This document shows positions 1 through 8,568 of a stretch of 64,000 nucleotides of DNA, one piece after another. Below the pieces are notes generated by a model. That model worked only from the letters and a program-made list of their open reading frames with translations. It did no database searches and was not told the DNA's origin. The translations under genes were made by a program, and so were the position numbers. Origin of the DNA: Pseudomonadota bacterium. GTDB lineage: Bacteria > Pseudomonadota > Gammaproteobacteria > Xanthomonadales > Xanthomonadaceae. The stretch spans positions 124,001 through 188,000 of the forward strand of contig JAKACT010000001.1 of assembly GCA_021821195.1 (NCBI GenBank), read 5' to 3'. The number at the start of each line of letters is the position of its first letter. The first letter of the stretch is position 1.

Positions 1-129
1 GGGCAGCGCCAGCAGTTGCAGCCATTCGTCGATGGCGGTGTCGTCGGCAGTCACGCCGCCGCCCAGCCAGCAAGCGGTCAGCAGGATGATGGTGGCGGGC
101 AGCAACAGGCGACGGACGGACTCTGGCAT
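1..129 (-). CDS. N-terminus of a membrane protein, O-antigen ligase-like (partial)
   Basis: Only the first 43 codons are inside the window; the gene runs off the left edge. The ATG at 127-129 is followed by a hydrophobic segment (about residues 7-24) and then the segment DEWLQLLALP, which resembles the start of O-antigen ligase/Wzy-type polysaccharide polymerases in related bacteria. It lies downstream of polysaccharide export genes on the same strand, which fits ligation or polymerisation of the exported polymer. The hairpin at 158-190 separates it from the preceding gene, so it may have its own promoter. The family call is inference from a short N-terminus; that it is a coding start is more certain. 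Confidence 0.45.
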   Translation of the reverse strand, partial: MPESVRRLLLPATIILLTACWLGGGVTADDTAIDEWLQLLALP

Positions 130-157
130 CGTTGAACGGATTCCGGGGGCGGGGGGG

Positions 158-190
158 GAAAAGAAACAGGGCAGGTCTTTCGACCTGCCC
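158..190 (-). terminator. Rho-independent terminator after the small secreted protein gene
   Basis: A perfect 9-bp stem GGGCAGGTC/GACCTGCCC (169-177 and 182-190) with a 4-nt loop. Read on the minus strand it is followed by TGTTTCTTTT, a U-rich tract. It sits 38 nt past the stop of the 228-644 gene. Confidence 0.75.
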
Positions 191-227
191 TGCCTTGTCC
201 TACGAATGGCGCGCGAACGCGCCGGCA

Positions 228-644
228 TCAGAAGTGGCGGATGCCGGTGCTGAGCGGACCGTTCGGGGTCTTGTCTTCGTTCTCGATCAGGCCAGCCGCG
301 ACCAGCGCGGAAATGGTGATGATGCCGGCGTTCATGGCCGAGCTACCACCGGTCTTGCCCCCAACTGCATTGCACTCGCTCGGGACGGTGTAGATGCCCG
401 GCTGGTCGAGCTTGATCTTGCAGCCATTGCCATAGGCCAGGAAGCCGGTGGAATCGGCATTCACCATGACCTTCTGACCCGCAGCCAACGACTGGCCGCT
501 GTTCGCGGAAGCGTATTCACCACCGGTGCTGGTCATGATCGAACCGCTCTCGACCTGCAGGGTCGCGCTGACGGTATCTTGGGCAAACGCCGGGGTGGCG
601 AATGCAGCGGCGGCGGCAAGCAGTACAGCGGCGATCTTGGTCAT
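228..644 (-). CDS. Small secreted protein with C-terminal hydrophobic segment, FecR-like fold possible
   Basis: A 138-residue protein with a clear signal peptide (MTKIAAVLL... to AFAQD, cleavage near residue 21). I chose the ATG at 642-644 because AGGA lies about 8 nt upstream and the signal peptide begins there; the open frame extends 23 codons further without a plausible leader. The mature part is rich in Ser, Gly and Ala, has two cysteines, and carries a pattern (a run ending SLAAGQKV followed by short beta-like stretches) that recalls FecR domains. A hydrophobic stretch follows near residues 105-120. It ends the leftward polysaccharide gene set and has its own terminator. The function is not recognised; a cell-surface or polymer-associated role is inference from position. 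Confidence 0.7.
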   Translation of the reverse strand: MTKIAAVLLAAAAAFATPAFAQDTVSATLQVESGSIMTSTGGEYASANSGQSLAAGQKVMVNADSTGFLAYGNGCKIKLDQPGIYTVPSECNAVGGKTGGSSAMNAGIITISALVAAGLIENEDKTPNGPLSTGIRHF

Positions 645-734
645 GGCTTCATCCTTGTGGCAATGGGGTCTAGGGAGGTAAGCCTCCCACCTCGCCGATG
701 GTACTGAAATCAAGAAATCCTTGCAATACCCGGT

Positions 735-1964
735 TTAGTCGCGTTCAGGCAGGCGCTCCAGCTTGAATCCGGACATCCACAGTTCGCCAGCCACCTGCTG
801 CCCCGCACCCGATGGCACCGGATTCACCAGGCGCAACCATTGCCCCGGGCAGCCTTTCGCCGGGACGACGACTTCCGTTTCGACCTCGCGCCAGTCGAAA
901 CTACCTTGGAGCGATTCGCTACGCGCCACCACGCCGGCCGGCCCTGCGCAGGCGATCCACCATTGCAGGCCCAACTCGCTGCGGAGGGCATGGGCGCGGG
1001 CGCGCAGCAGCAATCGGTAGCGCCCGGGCTCCAGCATCAGCGCTTGCTCCAACCCGGCGCCCGGCACACGCCGGCCGAGGAACTGCAGATGGGCGACCCG
1101 TGCATTCCCCTTGCCCGAGGCCTCGACTTCCAGCAGCACGCCGGCGACGCGCCGGCGACGCCAGTCGAATCCCGCTTCCGACGGCTCCAGCACGAAGTCG
1201 CCGTTGTAGAGCAGCGGCAACCGGCCATCCAGCTTGGCCGCACTGCCCGCCCAGCGCGCATAGGCCTCGCCCCACTGGCCCTGGGCGATCAGGCTGTCCA
1301 ACCAGCGGGAATATTCATCCGCCGACAGCCCACCTTTGTCCTGCAAGGCCTGCATCACCTGTCCAGCGGCAAGCGAATTGCCGGTCTTGGGGTGGCGCAG
1401 CGCGGCCAGCACGCCCGCGCGCCAAGGCGGATCCCCGCGCAGCGATTGCGCCAGCGCCCGTGCGAACGCCGCGTCCTGCGCCAGCTGCACCAGCGCCGGG
1501 TGAACCCTGTCGGCCCGCCTCGGCGCCACCCGCAGCAACGCATCGATCTGCACCAGCGCTTGCGGGTAATCGCCCCGCTGCAGGAAATACCTGGCCAGCC
1601 AAGCGCGGGTCGCCTGGTCGCGCGGCGCGCGGCGCGCGGCGATACGGTAAAGCCGCAGGGCGCGGGCCTGGTCGCCGTCGTGTTCGCTGGCCGCGGCCAG
1701 GATCCGGAACGCCTGCCCCTGCAGCGGCTCGCGCTCCAGCAGGCGCGTTGCGATCGCCCGCGCGGCGGCGGCATCGCCTCCGGCCAACTGTCGCTCGGCC
1801 AACGCCAGCAGCGCAGCGGGATCCGCGGGGCGCCAGCGCAATGCCCGCACCGGGTCGCTGGATGCATAACGTTCCGCCTGCATCTGCCCCACCACGCGCC
1901 AACCGGCGAACAGCGCCGCCATCGCCACCGCGGCCAACACCAGATAGCGCAGCGACTGCTTCAT
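735..1964 (-). CDS. Membrane-anchored TPR protein of the polysaccharide locus
   Basis: A 409-residue protein. One N-terminal membrane segment (about residues 7-24) is followed by tetratricopeptide-like helices to about residue 230 (pattern DPAALLALAERQLAGGD, then repeated Ala/Leu/Arg-rich helix pairs) and a C-terminal region that looks like a beta-sandwich with two cysteines. The start is the ATG at 1962-1964, which overlaps the stop of the upstream J-domain gene as ATGA, a sign of translational coupling. Such TPR proteins in polysaccharide loci usually scaffold or regulate the synthesis and export complex at the inner membrane. The exact partner is unknown. It would lie in the periplasm if the single segment is a signal anchor. 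Confidence 0.75.
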   Translation of the reverse strand: MKQSLRYLVLAAVAMAALFAGWRVVGQMQAERYASSDPVRALRWRPADPAALLALAERQLAGGDAAAARAIATRLLEREPLQGQAFRILAAASEHDGDQARALRLYRIAARRAPRDQATRAWLARYFLQRGDYPQALVQIDALLRVAPRRADRVHPALVQLAQDAAFARALAQSLRGDPPWRAGVLAALRHPKTGNSLAAGQVMQALQDKGGLSADEYSRWLDSLIAQGQWGEAYARWAGSAAKLDGRLPLLYNGDFVLEPSEAGFDWRRRRVAGVLLEVEASGKGNARVAHLQFLGRRVPGAGLEQALMLEPGRYRLLLRARAHALRSELGLQWWIACAGPAGVVARSESLQGSFDWREVETEVVVPAKGCPGQWLRLVNPVPSGAGQQVAGELWMSGFKLERLPERD

Positions 1965-3343
1965 CGAATCGACTCCATTTCCACCCCGGTCACCAGCCAA
2001 TAGCCATCGCGCCAGCGCAAGTGGGCAGTCAGCTGGCCACCGAGGGCTGGCGCCCCGGCCACGGCGGACTCGAGCACCGCCTCGTTGTTGCCGATCCGCC
2101 AACGTGCGCCTGCCAAGCGCGCGCGCCCATCGGCGTGCAGGCGCTGCCGAAGGCGTTGCGCATCCGCTTCGACGGCCGGGCTGCTCCAGATCGGCGGGGC
2201 AGCCCTGCGTGGCGACTTCAAATAGTCCAGGAGCTGTTCACCCGCCAGCCTCGCCGACTGTACCCGGGTGAACTCCGGTTGCAGCGTCGGCGAGGGGGGA
2301 TCCGCGGCAGGCGTCGCGTCGGTGTTGGTGACGGCCGGATGTGCAGCGATCGCCTGCGAACGCTGCACCGCGGGCGCAGCCTCGGCCCGGGCGACCGGAA
2401 TCGCGGCCCGGGCGGGGGCAGGAACCCCGTTGCCAGGACTTGCCCCCGGCTGGAATGTTTCTCCCCCGACGCGCTGGACCGCGACGAATCCAGGCGCCGC
2501 GGCTTCCGCCTGCGGATACATGGCGCCTGGCGGTTCCAACGCCGCTTGCTGCGGCGGGGCAACTACCGCCAAGTTCGATCCAGCACTGGGTTCCTCGCCC
2601 GACCCAACCTGTTGCGCGGGAGCCGGGCGCTGGCCAGCGGGAAGGAGCAGCGGCAAGAGCTGGTCGGCAGCGGCGGCGTGCGACGGGCCCGCCACCTGCG
2701 GCGACGCCTCCCAATCCGGATCAGGCCGGTTCATGTCGCGAAGTGCCAGCAGGACCAGCACGCCGCACAGTGCCAGCAATGCCAGCGCTGGCCAGCGCCG
2801 GCGCCATGGAGAAGGCGGCGCAACCGGCTCTGGCGCCGGCACCCAGCTGCGCACGCTGCGCAGCGCATCGCCACTGTCGAAAACCTCGGGAGGCCGCTGC
2901 GCGCGCAGCGCCTCATCATAGGCCTGGCGCCGCTCCGGGCTGCGCAGGCGGTTCCAGGCGCTATTGACGCGCGCGGCGAACACCGCATCGTCCTCATCGT
3001 GGGCACGATCCGGGTGTAGCCACAGCTGCAGCAGGCGGTAATGGGCCTTGATTTCCTCGGCACTGGCGCAGGTTTCCACGCCCAGCACCCGGTAGGCGTC
3101 GGCCTGCGGATGGAATAGCACTTCGCGCGCATAAAAGCGCGCAGCTTCCAATACCTGCGTTGCGCTCGCACCGAACCGCCGCGCCTGCTCGGCCAGGACA
3201 TCGGGGGGCGCCCCGGCGGCGATGCCCAGCAGCAGTTCCATCCCTTCCTGCGGCAGCGGGCGCTGCCGCAGTACATGGCGCTCGCCTGGCGCCCTCAACA
3301 GCGCCAGCGCCCACTCCAGCGCGTCCCCTTTCGCGCCGCTCAC
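1961..3343 (-). CDS. Membrane J-domain (DnaJ-like) protein
   Basis: A 460-residue protein with a J domain at about residues 82-145: DAYRVLGVE, then LWLHPDR with the HPD motif at 110-112, and a closing helix ending in AYDEAL. A membrane segment lies at about 184-201. The region after it is a long Pro/Ala-rich linker, and the last ~100 residues look folded, ending with a beta pattern (HLRWRDGYWLVTGVEM). J domains stimulate Hsp70 ATPase activity; here the J domain would face the cytoplasm and the C-terminal domain the periplasm. It sits 3 nt after the tyrosine-kinase gene and overlaps the next gene by 4 nt, so it is part of the polysaccharide operon. A link between Hsp70 and polymer assembly is inference. 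Confidence 0.85.
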   Translation of the reverse strand: MSGAKGDALEWALALLRAPGERHVLRQRPLPQEGMELLLGIAAGAPPDVLAEQARRFGASATQVLEAARFYAREVLFHPQADAYRVLGVETCASAEEIKAHYRLLQLWLHPDRAHDEDDAVFAARVNSAWNRLRSPERRQAYDEALRAQRPPEVFDSGDALRSVRSWVPAPEPVAPPSPWRRRWPALALLALCGVLVLLALRDMNRPDPDWEASPQVAGPSHAAAADQLLPLLLPAGQRPAPAQQVGSGEEPSAGSNLAVVAPPQQAALEPPGAMYPQAEAAAPGFVAVQRVGGETFQPGASPGNGVPAPARAAIPVARAEAAPAVQRSQAIAAHPAVTNTDATPAADPPSPTLQPEFTRVQSARLAGEQLLDYLKSPRRAAPPIWSSPAVEADAQRLRQRLHADGRARLAGARWRIGNNEAVLESAVAGAPALGGQLTAHLRWRDGYWLVTGVEMESIR

Positions 3344-3346
3344 CCC

Positions 3347-5638
3347 TCAGCCCTTGGCAAGCCGCGGTTTGTCGCCATAGGAGTAGTACGAGTAGGCGCC
3401 GCCATAGCCATAACCATAGCCATATCCGGCCGCACGGGCATCGTATTTGGTCAGCAGCCCGCCCAGGATGCGCGCACGCGCGACGTACAGCCGCTTCAAC
3501 GCGGCCTGTGCGGCGCCGATCTTGGTCTTCGCGCTATTGACCACCAGCAGCGTGCCGTCGATCGCATTGGCCAGGATCGGGGCGTCGGCCAGGCCCAACA
3601 CCGGCGGCCCGTCGATGATCACGTGGTCATAGCGCTCGACGCCAACGGTGAGCAGCGACACCAACTTGGACCCCGACAGCAGCTCCGCGGGATTGGGCGG
3701 CAACGGACCGGCCAGGATCACGTGCAGGCGCTCGTCCTCGGTGTCCTGGACCGCAGCGCCGAACGTGCAGCCACCTGCCAGCAGGTGGCTGAGGCCGGAT
3801 TCCGCCTTCAGCCCCAGCGTCTTGTGCAGCGAGGGCTTGCGCAGGTCCGCATCCACCAACAGCACGCGCTTGCCGAGCTGGGTGAGGTTGCGCGCCAGCG
3901 CCAGCGCGGTGGTCGACTTGCCCTCGCCCGAGCCGCTGCTGGTCACCAACAAGGTCCGGGGTACGCCGTGGTCGGTGGCGAACTGCAATGCGGTGCGCAC
4001 CGAGCGGTAGGCCTCGGAGAACGAAGATTGGGTATCCACGGCGACTTCGCCGATGTTTTCCTTCGGCCCCAACTTGGGGATGATCCCCAGCACCGGCAGC
4101 TTGAGCTTGTGCTCGATGTCGTCCGGCGTCTTGATCGTGTCGTCGAGGAACTCCAGCAGGAATGCCGCCAGCACGCCCAGCATCACGCCCAGCAGCAAGC
4201 CAATTGCGAGGTTGAGCGCCAGGTTGGGCTTGAAGCGCCAGCGCGGCACTTCCGCGCGATCGATGATCGAGATGTTGTTGGCGCGCACGTCGCCGGCCAC
4301 GCCGACTTCCTTGAAGCGCTGCAGCAGCCCGTCGTAGAGCTGGCGATTGGTGTCGACCTCGCGCTTGAGGATGTTGTACTGGATGCTGCGCCCGTCCACG
4401 TCCAGCGCCTGCGTGCGCAGCGCGGCGATCTGCTGGGTCAGCATCTGCTCCTGCGCGGCAGCGGCGTCGTATTCGGCCTTGACCGAGGCGCGGACGCCCG
4501 CGATTTCCTTGGCGACCTGGCGATCCAGCTCGTCAAGTTGGCTCTTGAGCTGCTGCATCTCCGGATAGTCCGGCTTGAACGTCTGCAGCTTGAGCTGGTA
4601 CTGCGACTGCAGTTCCCCCTTCTGCTGCTGCAGCACGCGGATGTTGGAGTTGCCGATCATGTCGGCCGGCATCGCCCCCGACGACGCCTGCCGCCAGCGC
4701 GCCTGCGCGCGGATGCGCTGGTCTTGCGCCGTCGCCAGCGCGGCGTTGAGCTGGGTCAGGTTCTGCACCGCCAGCGACTGCCCGTTCTCGCCGGTGTTGA
4801 CCAGGTTTTCCTGCTGGGCGAACTGCACCAGCTTGCGCTCGGAATCCTCCAACTTGGCCTTGGTCAGCTTGAGCTGGTCTTCCAGGTAGGTCTTGGCGTA
4901 GGAAGACGCGCCGAACCGGCGCTCCAGCCCCGAGGCGATGTAGCCCTCGGCAATGGCGTTGGCCGCACGCGCCGAGAACTGCGGCGAGGGGCTGTCGAAA
5001 TTGATCTTCACCAGCCGCGAATTGCGCACCGGCTCGATGCTCAGGCTATCGCCGACCAGCTTCGCGGCGTCGCGCAGCTCGGCCGCGGCGTCGGCCCCGG
5101 ACGCATTCGCCGGGTTCTTTTCTTCCTGCTTGCCCTTCGGCTTGAGCAGGGCCAGCATCCGGCCCAGCCAACCCGGCTCGCTGAGCCGATCCAGCGCAGC
5201 CTGGTCCAACCCCAATTCATTGGCCACCCGCTCCGCCAGCGAACGGCTCTTGATCAGCTCGTACTGGGTTTGCAGGAACGCCGGATCAAAGCCGCGGTCG
5301 TCGCCGGGCTGGATGCCATCCACCTGCACCACCTGGATGCCTTCCTTGTCCAGCTGCAGTACGGTGGTGGCGCGATAGATCGGCGTCGCCGTCAAAGTGG
5401 CCAGCAGCGCGAGCGCCACCACCCCGGCCAGGACGCTGGCAATCAGGCGGCGGCGCTTGACCAGGATCCGCCAGTAGGCGAGCAGGTCGATCTCGTCATC
5501 GTCGCGCCGGTCTTCCTGCGCCTCAAGCACCAGCGCGGTGCCGCCACGGTGCTGGGCCATGGCCTGCGCCCGGCGGGCGTCGGCGGGCAGGTGGCGGTTT
5601 TCGTCCGCCGGGCCAACGGGCAAATGATCTTCAGTCAT
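3347..5638 (-). CDS. Polysaccharide co-polymerase with tyrosine autokinase domain (GumC/Wzc-like)
   Basis: A 763-residue inner-membrane protein. The N-terminal Wzz domain has a first membrane segment at about 65-85 and a second before the kinase, with a long coiled-coil periplasmic part between. The C-terminal BY-kinase has Walker A GSGEGKST (about 569-576), Walker A' VDADLRKP (about 595-602) and Walker B VIIDGPP (about 673). The tail is a tyrosine cluster alternating with glycine (eight Tyr in about 18 residues), the usual autophosphorylation site. It controls chain length and drives export together with the outer-membrane lipoprotein encoded 21 nt upstream. It is immediately followed by the J-domain gene. 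The kinase and the co-polymerase are in one polypeptide, as in Wzc rather than the split Gram-positive form. Confidence 0.95.
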   Translation of the reverse strand: MTEDHLPVGPADENRHLPADARRAQAMAQHRGGTALVLEAQEDRRDDDEIDLLAYWRILVKRRRLIASVLAGVVALALLATLTATPIYRATTVLQLDKEGIQVVQVDGIQPGDDRGFDPAFLQTQYELIKSRSLAERVANELGLDQAALDRLSEPGWLGRMLALLKPKGKQEEKNPANASGADAAAELRDAAKLVGDSLSIEPVRNSRLVKINFDSPSPQFSARAANAIAEGYIASGLERRFGASSYAKTYLEDQLKLTKAKLEDSERKLVQFAQQENLVNTGENGQSLAVQNLTQLNAALATAQDQRIRAQARWRQASSGAMPADMIGNSNIRVLQQQKGELQSQYQLKLQTFKPDYPEMQQLKSQLDELDRQVAKEIAGVRASVKAEYDAAAAQEQMLTQQIAALRTQALDVDGRSIQYNILKREVDTNRQLYDGLLQRFKEVGVAGDVRANNISIIDRAEVPRWRFKPNLALNLAIGLLLGVMLGVLAAFLLEFLDDTIKTPDDIEHKLKLPVLGIIPKLGPKENIGEVAVDTQSSFSEAYRSVRTALQFATDHGVPRTLLVTSSGSGEGKSTTALALARNLTQLGKRVLLVDADLRKPSLHKTLGLKAESGLSHLLAGGCTFGAAVQDTEDERLHVILAGPLPPNPAELLSGSKLVSLLTVGVERYDHVIIDGPPVLGLADAPILANAIDGTLLVVNSAKTKIGAAQAALKRLYVARARILGGLLTKYDARAAGYGYGYGYGGAYSYYSYGDKPRLAKG

Positions 5639-5659
5639 GCGTGAATCGTCCTTGATGCG

Positions 5660-6361
5660 TCAGAACCAGCGGAATACACCGATCGCCGGCATGGTTTCGA
5701 TGAAGCGGCGAAACGCCGACTTACTGCCCGATTGCTCGACCACGATGATGTCGTCGCCATAGACCTGCGGGTCGTCGACCATGCCCTTGCGGACCAAGCG
5801 CAGGTCGAAGACCGCGGCCTGGCGCTTGCCCTCGACCTGCCGCATCAGCACGATGCCGCCCAGGTCCGCGACCTTGTCGTCCACGCCCTCGGCCAGCGCG
5901 ATCGCCTGCAACAGGCTGGTCCTGCCGGTGATGGGATAGATGCCCGGCTTCTTCACCGCGCCTTCCAGGGTAATCCGCTGGCTTGAATACTCCTTCACGA
6001 ACACACTGACCTGTGGGTTCTGCAGGAATCCGTTCGCGTACTTCTTGGCCAGCTCCAATTCCAGTTCCGGAATGGTGCGACCGCCAGCCATCACCCCGCC
6101 CACCAGCGGCAGCGAGATCTGGCCGTTGGAGTTCACCCGGACTTCCTTGTCGAGGTCCTCGACGCCGAACACGCTGATCTGCAGCAGGTCCATCGCACCG
6201 ATCCGATAATCGGTTGCACCTTCGTAGGCACCGGAAGCTGCCGTGGTGTCGGGCGGCGGCAGGACGGTGGCCGCGCGGCTGCGCGTACCGGCCCCGCTGG
6301 CGCAGCCAACGATCAGCAAGACAAAGGTTGATAACAGCAAGCCACGCATCCAGTTGCGCAC
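5660..6361 (-). CDS. Polysaccharide export outer-membrane lipoprotein (GumB/Wza-like)
   Basis: A 233-residue lipoprotein: signal peptide with lipobox IVGC at about residues 17-20, then the Poly_export domain (YRIGAMDLLQISVFGVEDL) and one SLBB-like domain (ITLEGAVKKPGIYPI). It is shorter than E. coli Wza (about 380 residues) and close in size to GumB-type proteins. The start codon is GTG at 6359-6361, with GGAGG seven nt upstream. It is the first gene of the leftward operon and forms the periplasmic and outer-membrane channel through which the polymer leaves, docking on the co-polymerase encoded next. A promoter is visible at 6388-6415. Confidence 0.93.
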   Translation of the reverse strand: MRNWMRGLLLSTFVLLIVGCASGAGTRSRAATVLPPPDTTAASGAYEGATDYRIGAMDLLQISVFGVEDLDKEVRVNSNGQISLPLVGGVMAGGRTIPELELELAKKYANGFLQNPQVSVFVKEYSSQRITLEGAVKKPGIYPITGRTSLLQAIALAEGVDDKVADLGGIVLMRQVEGKRQAAVFDLRLVRKGMVDDPQVYGDDIIVVEQSGSKSAFRRFIETMPAIGVFRWF

Positions 6362-6387
6362 GCACGATCCTCCGCGATTGAACGAGC

Positions 6388-6415
6388 ATTATGCTTGGCA
6401 ATCCAGTCCGCGCAA
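6388..6415 (-). promoter_or_regulatory. Candidate sigma-70 promoter of the polysaccharide operon
   Basis: Minus-strand TTGCGC (6410-6415), 16-nt spacer, CATAAT (6388-6393). It lies 26 nt before the GTG start of the export lipoprotein gene. The -10 is good, the -35 weak. Confidence 0.45.
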
Positions 6416-6492
6416 ACCACGCGGGATCCACGCGCCGCGCGACGGGCGCCAATCCCCCATTCACGCGACTGCAACCAGCCCCATTCCGGCTA

Positions 6493-6520
6493 TTGCCTAT
6501 CCACCGGGTTCATGTAGAAT
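6493..6520 (+). promoter_or_regulatory. Candidate promoter of tRNA-Val
   Basis: TTGCCT at 6493-6498, 16-nt spacer, TAGAAT at 6515-6520. The tRNA begins 14 nt after the -10 element. Confidence 0.5.
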
Positions 6521-6533
6521 GCGCGGCTCCTTC

Positions 6534-6608
6534 GGGCGGTTAGCTCAGCGGTAGAGCATTGCCTTCACACGGCAAGGGTCGCAGGTTCGAACCCTGCACC
6601 GCCCACCA
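6534..6608 (+). tRNA. tRNA-Val (anticodon CAC)
   Basis: A 75-nt cloverleaf. The acceptor arms GGGCGGT/ACCGCCC pair fully, the anticodon stem TTGCC/GGCAA encloses loop TTCACAC with anticodon CAC at 6566-6568, the T arm contains GGTTCGAAC, and the 3' CCA is encoded. It reads GTG codons. A terminator follows 10 nt later. Confidence 0.97.
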
Positions 6609-6618
6609 GATCCAATCG

Positions 6619-6645
6619 AAAAAGCCGGCCTAGCGCCGGCTTTTT
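6619..6645. terminator. Bidirectional terminator between tRNA-Val and cysNC
   Basis: An 11-bp perfect stem AAAAAGCCGGC/GCCGGCTTTTT around a 5-nt loop. The T run serves the tRNA on the plus strand, and the A run becomes U-rich for cysNC on the minus strand, whose stop lies at 6667. Confidence 0.85.
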
Positions 6646-6666
6646 CGTGTTCGCGGCCGGCCGGCC

Positions 6667-8568
6667 TCAGGCCCCTTGGTCGTAATCACCGAATCCCAGC
6701 GCCGCCACCACCGCGTCGGCCAGCGCAGCCGGATCGGCCCCTAGCGTGTCCAAGCGCAGCTCCGGTGCCTGCGGCGGCTCGTAGGGCGAATCGATGCCGG
6801 TGAAGTTGCGCAACTCGCCGCGGCGCGCCTTGGCGTACAGGCCCTTGACGTCGCGGCGCTCGGCTTCGGCCAGCGGGGTATCGACGAACACCTCCAGGAA
6901 CTCGCCCGGCGCGAACAGTGCGCGCGCCATGTCGCGCTCGGCGCGGAACGGGCTGATGAAACTGACCAGCACGATCAGCCCGGCGTCGGTCATCAGCCTG
7001 GCCACCTCGGCGACGCGGCGGATGTTCTCCACCCGGTCCTCGGCGGTGAAGCCCAGGTCCTTGTTGAGGCCGTGGCGGACGTTGTCGCCGTCCAGCAGGT
7101 AGGTGTGCCGGCCCTGCGCCAGCAGCTTCTTCTCCACCAGATTGGCGATGGTGGACTTGCCGGCGCCGGACAGGCCGGTGAACCACAGGCAGCGCGGCGT
7201 CTGGTGCTTGACCGCGGCGCGCGCGGCCTTGTCCACGTCCAGATGCTGCCAGTGGATGTTGCCGGCGCGACGCAGCGCGAAATCCAGGGTACCGGCGGCG
7301 ACCGTGGCGTTGCTCTGCCGGTCGATCAGGATGAAGGCGCCCAGTGCGCGGTTCTCGGCGTAGGCGGCGAAGGGCACCGGTTGGTCGAGGTGCAGGTTGC
7401 AGTAGCCGACCTCGTTCAGGTCGAGGTGCTTGGCGGCCAGCTGGTCCTGCGTGTTGACGTCGACCTTGTGCTTGATCTCGGTGACCGATGCGCCGACGGT
7501 GCGGCTGCCGATCTGCAGCAGGTACGGCCGTCCCGGCAGCAGGCGCGCATCGCCCATCCACAGCAGGTGGGCGGCGAACTGGTCGGCCACCTCCGGCGGG
7601 TTGGCGGCGCTGGCGATCACGTCGCCGCGACTGACGTCGATCTCGTCGCAAAGGGTCAGGGTGACCGCCTGCCCTGCACTCGCTTCCGGCAGTTCGCCGT
7701 CGGCCGTGACTATGGCAGCGACCTGCGAGCGCCGCCCGGACGGCAGCACCACGATGCCGTCGCCCGGCTTGACCGTGCCCGCGGCGATGGTGCCGGCAAA
7801 GCCGCGGAAATCCTGGTTCGGCCGGCACACCCACTGCACCGGCATCCGCAGCGCGGCGTCATCCGCGGCGCGCGCCAGCGGTACCGTTTCCAGCAGCTCC
7901 AGCAGCGCCGGCCCGCCATACCAAGGCGTGTTACGCGAGCGCTCGACCATGTTGTCGCCACGCAGCGCGGACACTGGGATGCAGTCCACGTGGGCGATGC
8001 CCAGCTGTGCCGCCAGCGCGCGGTATTCGTCGGCGATGCGATCGAACACGGCCTCGTCGAAGCCGACCAGATCCATCTTGTTGACTGCCAGCAACACGCG
8101 CTCGATCCCCAGCAGCTTCACGATGTAGCTGTGGCGGCGGGTCTGGGTAAGCAGCCCCTTGCGCGCGTCCACCAGCACCACCGCCACGTCCGCGGTGGAC
8201 GCGCCGGTGGCCATGTTGCGGGTGTACTGCTCGTGGCCGGGACAGTCGGCGACGATGAACTTGCGGCGCTCGGTATCGAAGAAGCGGTAGGCCACGTCGA
8301 TGGTGATGCCCTGCTCGCGCTCGGCGGCCAGGCCGTCGACCAGCAGGGCGAAATCGATCTCCTCCCCTTGCGTGCCGTGCCTGCGGCTGTCGGCTTCCAG
8401 CGCGCTGACCTGGTCGTCCAGCAGCAGCCGAGTGTCGTGCAGCAGCCGGCCGATCAGGGTGCTCTTGCCGTCGTCCACGCTGCCGCAGGTGATGAAGCGC
8501 AGCAGGTCCTTGGTTTCGTGCTGGTGCAGGTAGGCGGCGACCTGCGCGCCGGCGTCGTCCATGCGCAT
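6667..8568 (-). CDS. cysNC: Bifunctional sulfate adenylyltransferase subunit 1 / adenylylsulfate kinase
   Basis: A 633-residue fusion. The N-terminal CysN GTPase has G1 GSVDDGKS (29-36), the switch region [16 protein letters not shown]3 DCPGHEQY and G4 NKMD, followed by EF-Tu-like beta barrels. The C-terminal CysC kinase has P-loop GLSGAGKST at 465-473 and [15 protein letters not shown]. CysN hydrolyses GTP to drive APS formation by CysD; CysC phosphorylates APS to PAPS in cytoplasmic sulfate assimilation. The first ATG overlaps the cysD stop as TGATG, so translation is coupled; a second in-frame ATG lies two codons later. The fused arrangement is common in xanthomonads, whereas E. coli has separate genes. 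All key motifs are intact. Confidence 0.97.
   Translation of the reverse strand: MRMDDAGAQVAAYLHQHETKDLLRFITCGSVDDGKSTLIGRLLHDTRLLLDDQVSALEADSRRHGTQGEEIDFALLVDGLAAEREQGITIDVAYRFFDTERRKFIVADCPGHEQYTRNMATGASTADVAVVLVDARKGLLTQTRRHSYIVKLLGIERVLLAVNKMDLVGFDEAVFDRIADEYRALAAQLGIAHVDCIPVSALRGDNMVERSRNTPWYGGPALLELLETVPLARAADDAALRMPVQWVCRPNQDFRGFAGTIAAGTVKPGDGIVVLPSGRRSQVAAIVTADGELPEASAGQAVTLTLCDEIDVSRGDVIASAANPPEVADQFAAHLLWMGDARLLPGRPYLLQIGSRTVGASVTEIKHKVDVNTQDQLAAKHLDLNEVGYCNLHLDQPVPFAAYAENRALGAFILIDRQSNATVAAGTLDFALRRAGNIHWQHLDVDKAARAAVKHQTPRCLWFTGLSGAGKSTIANLVEKKLLAQGRHTYLLDGDNVRHGLNKDLGFTAEDRVENIRRVAEVARLMTDAGLIVLVSFISPFRAERDMARALFAPGEFLEVFVDTPLAEAERRDVKGLYAKARRGELRNFTGIDSPYEPPQAPELRLDTLGADPAALADAVVAALGFGDYDQGA

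Noticed and set aside
812-3019. A 735-codon open frame on the plus strand.
   Set aside because: Antisense to the TPR and J-domain genes, Pro/Arg-rich without any domain.
3275-5644. A 789-codon open frame on the plus strand.
   Set aside because: It lies antisense to the tyrosine-kinase gene, is Arg/His/Gln/Leu-rich with no family motif, and results from the GC-rich codon pattern of the real gene.
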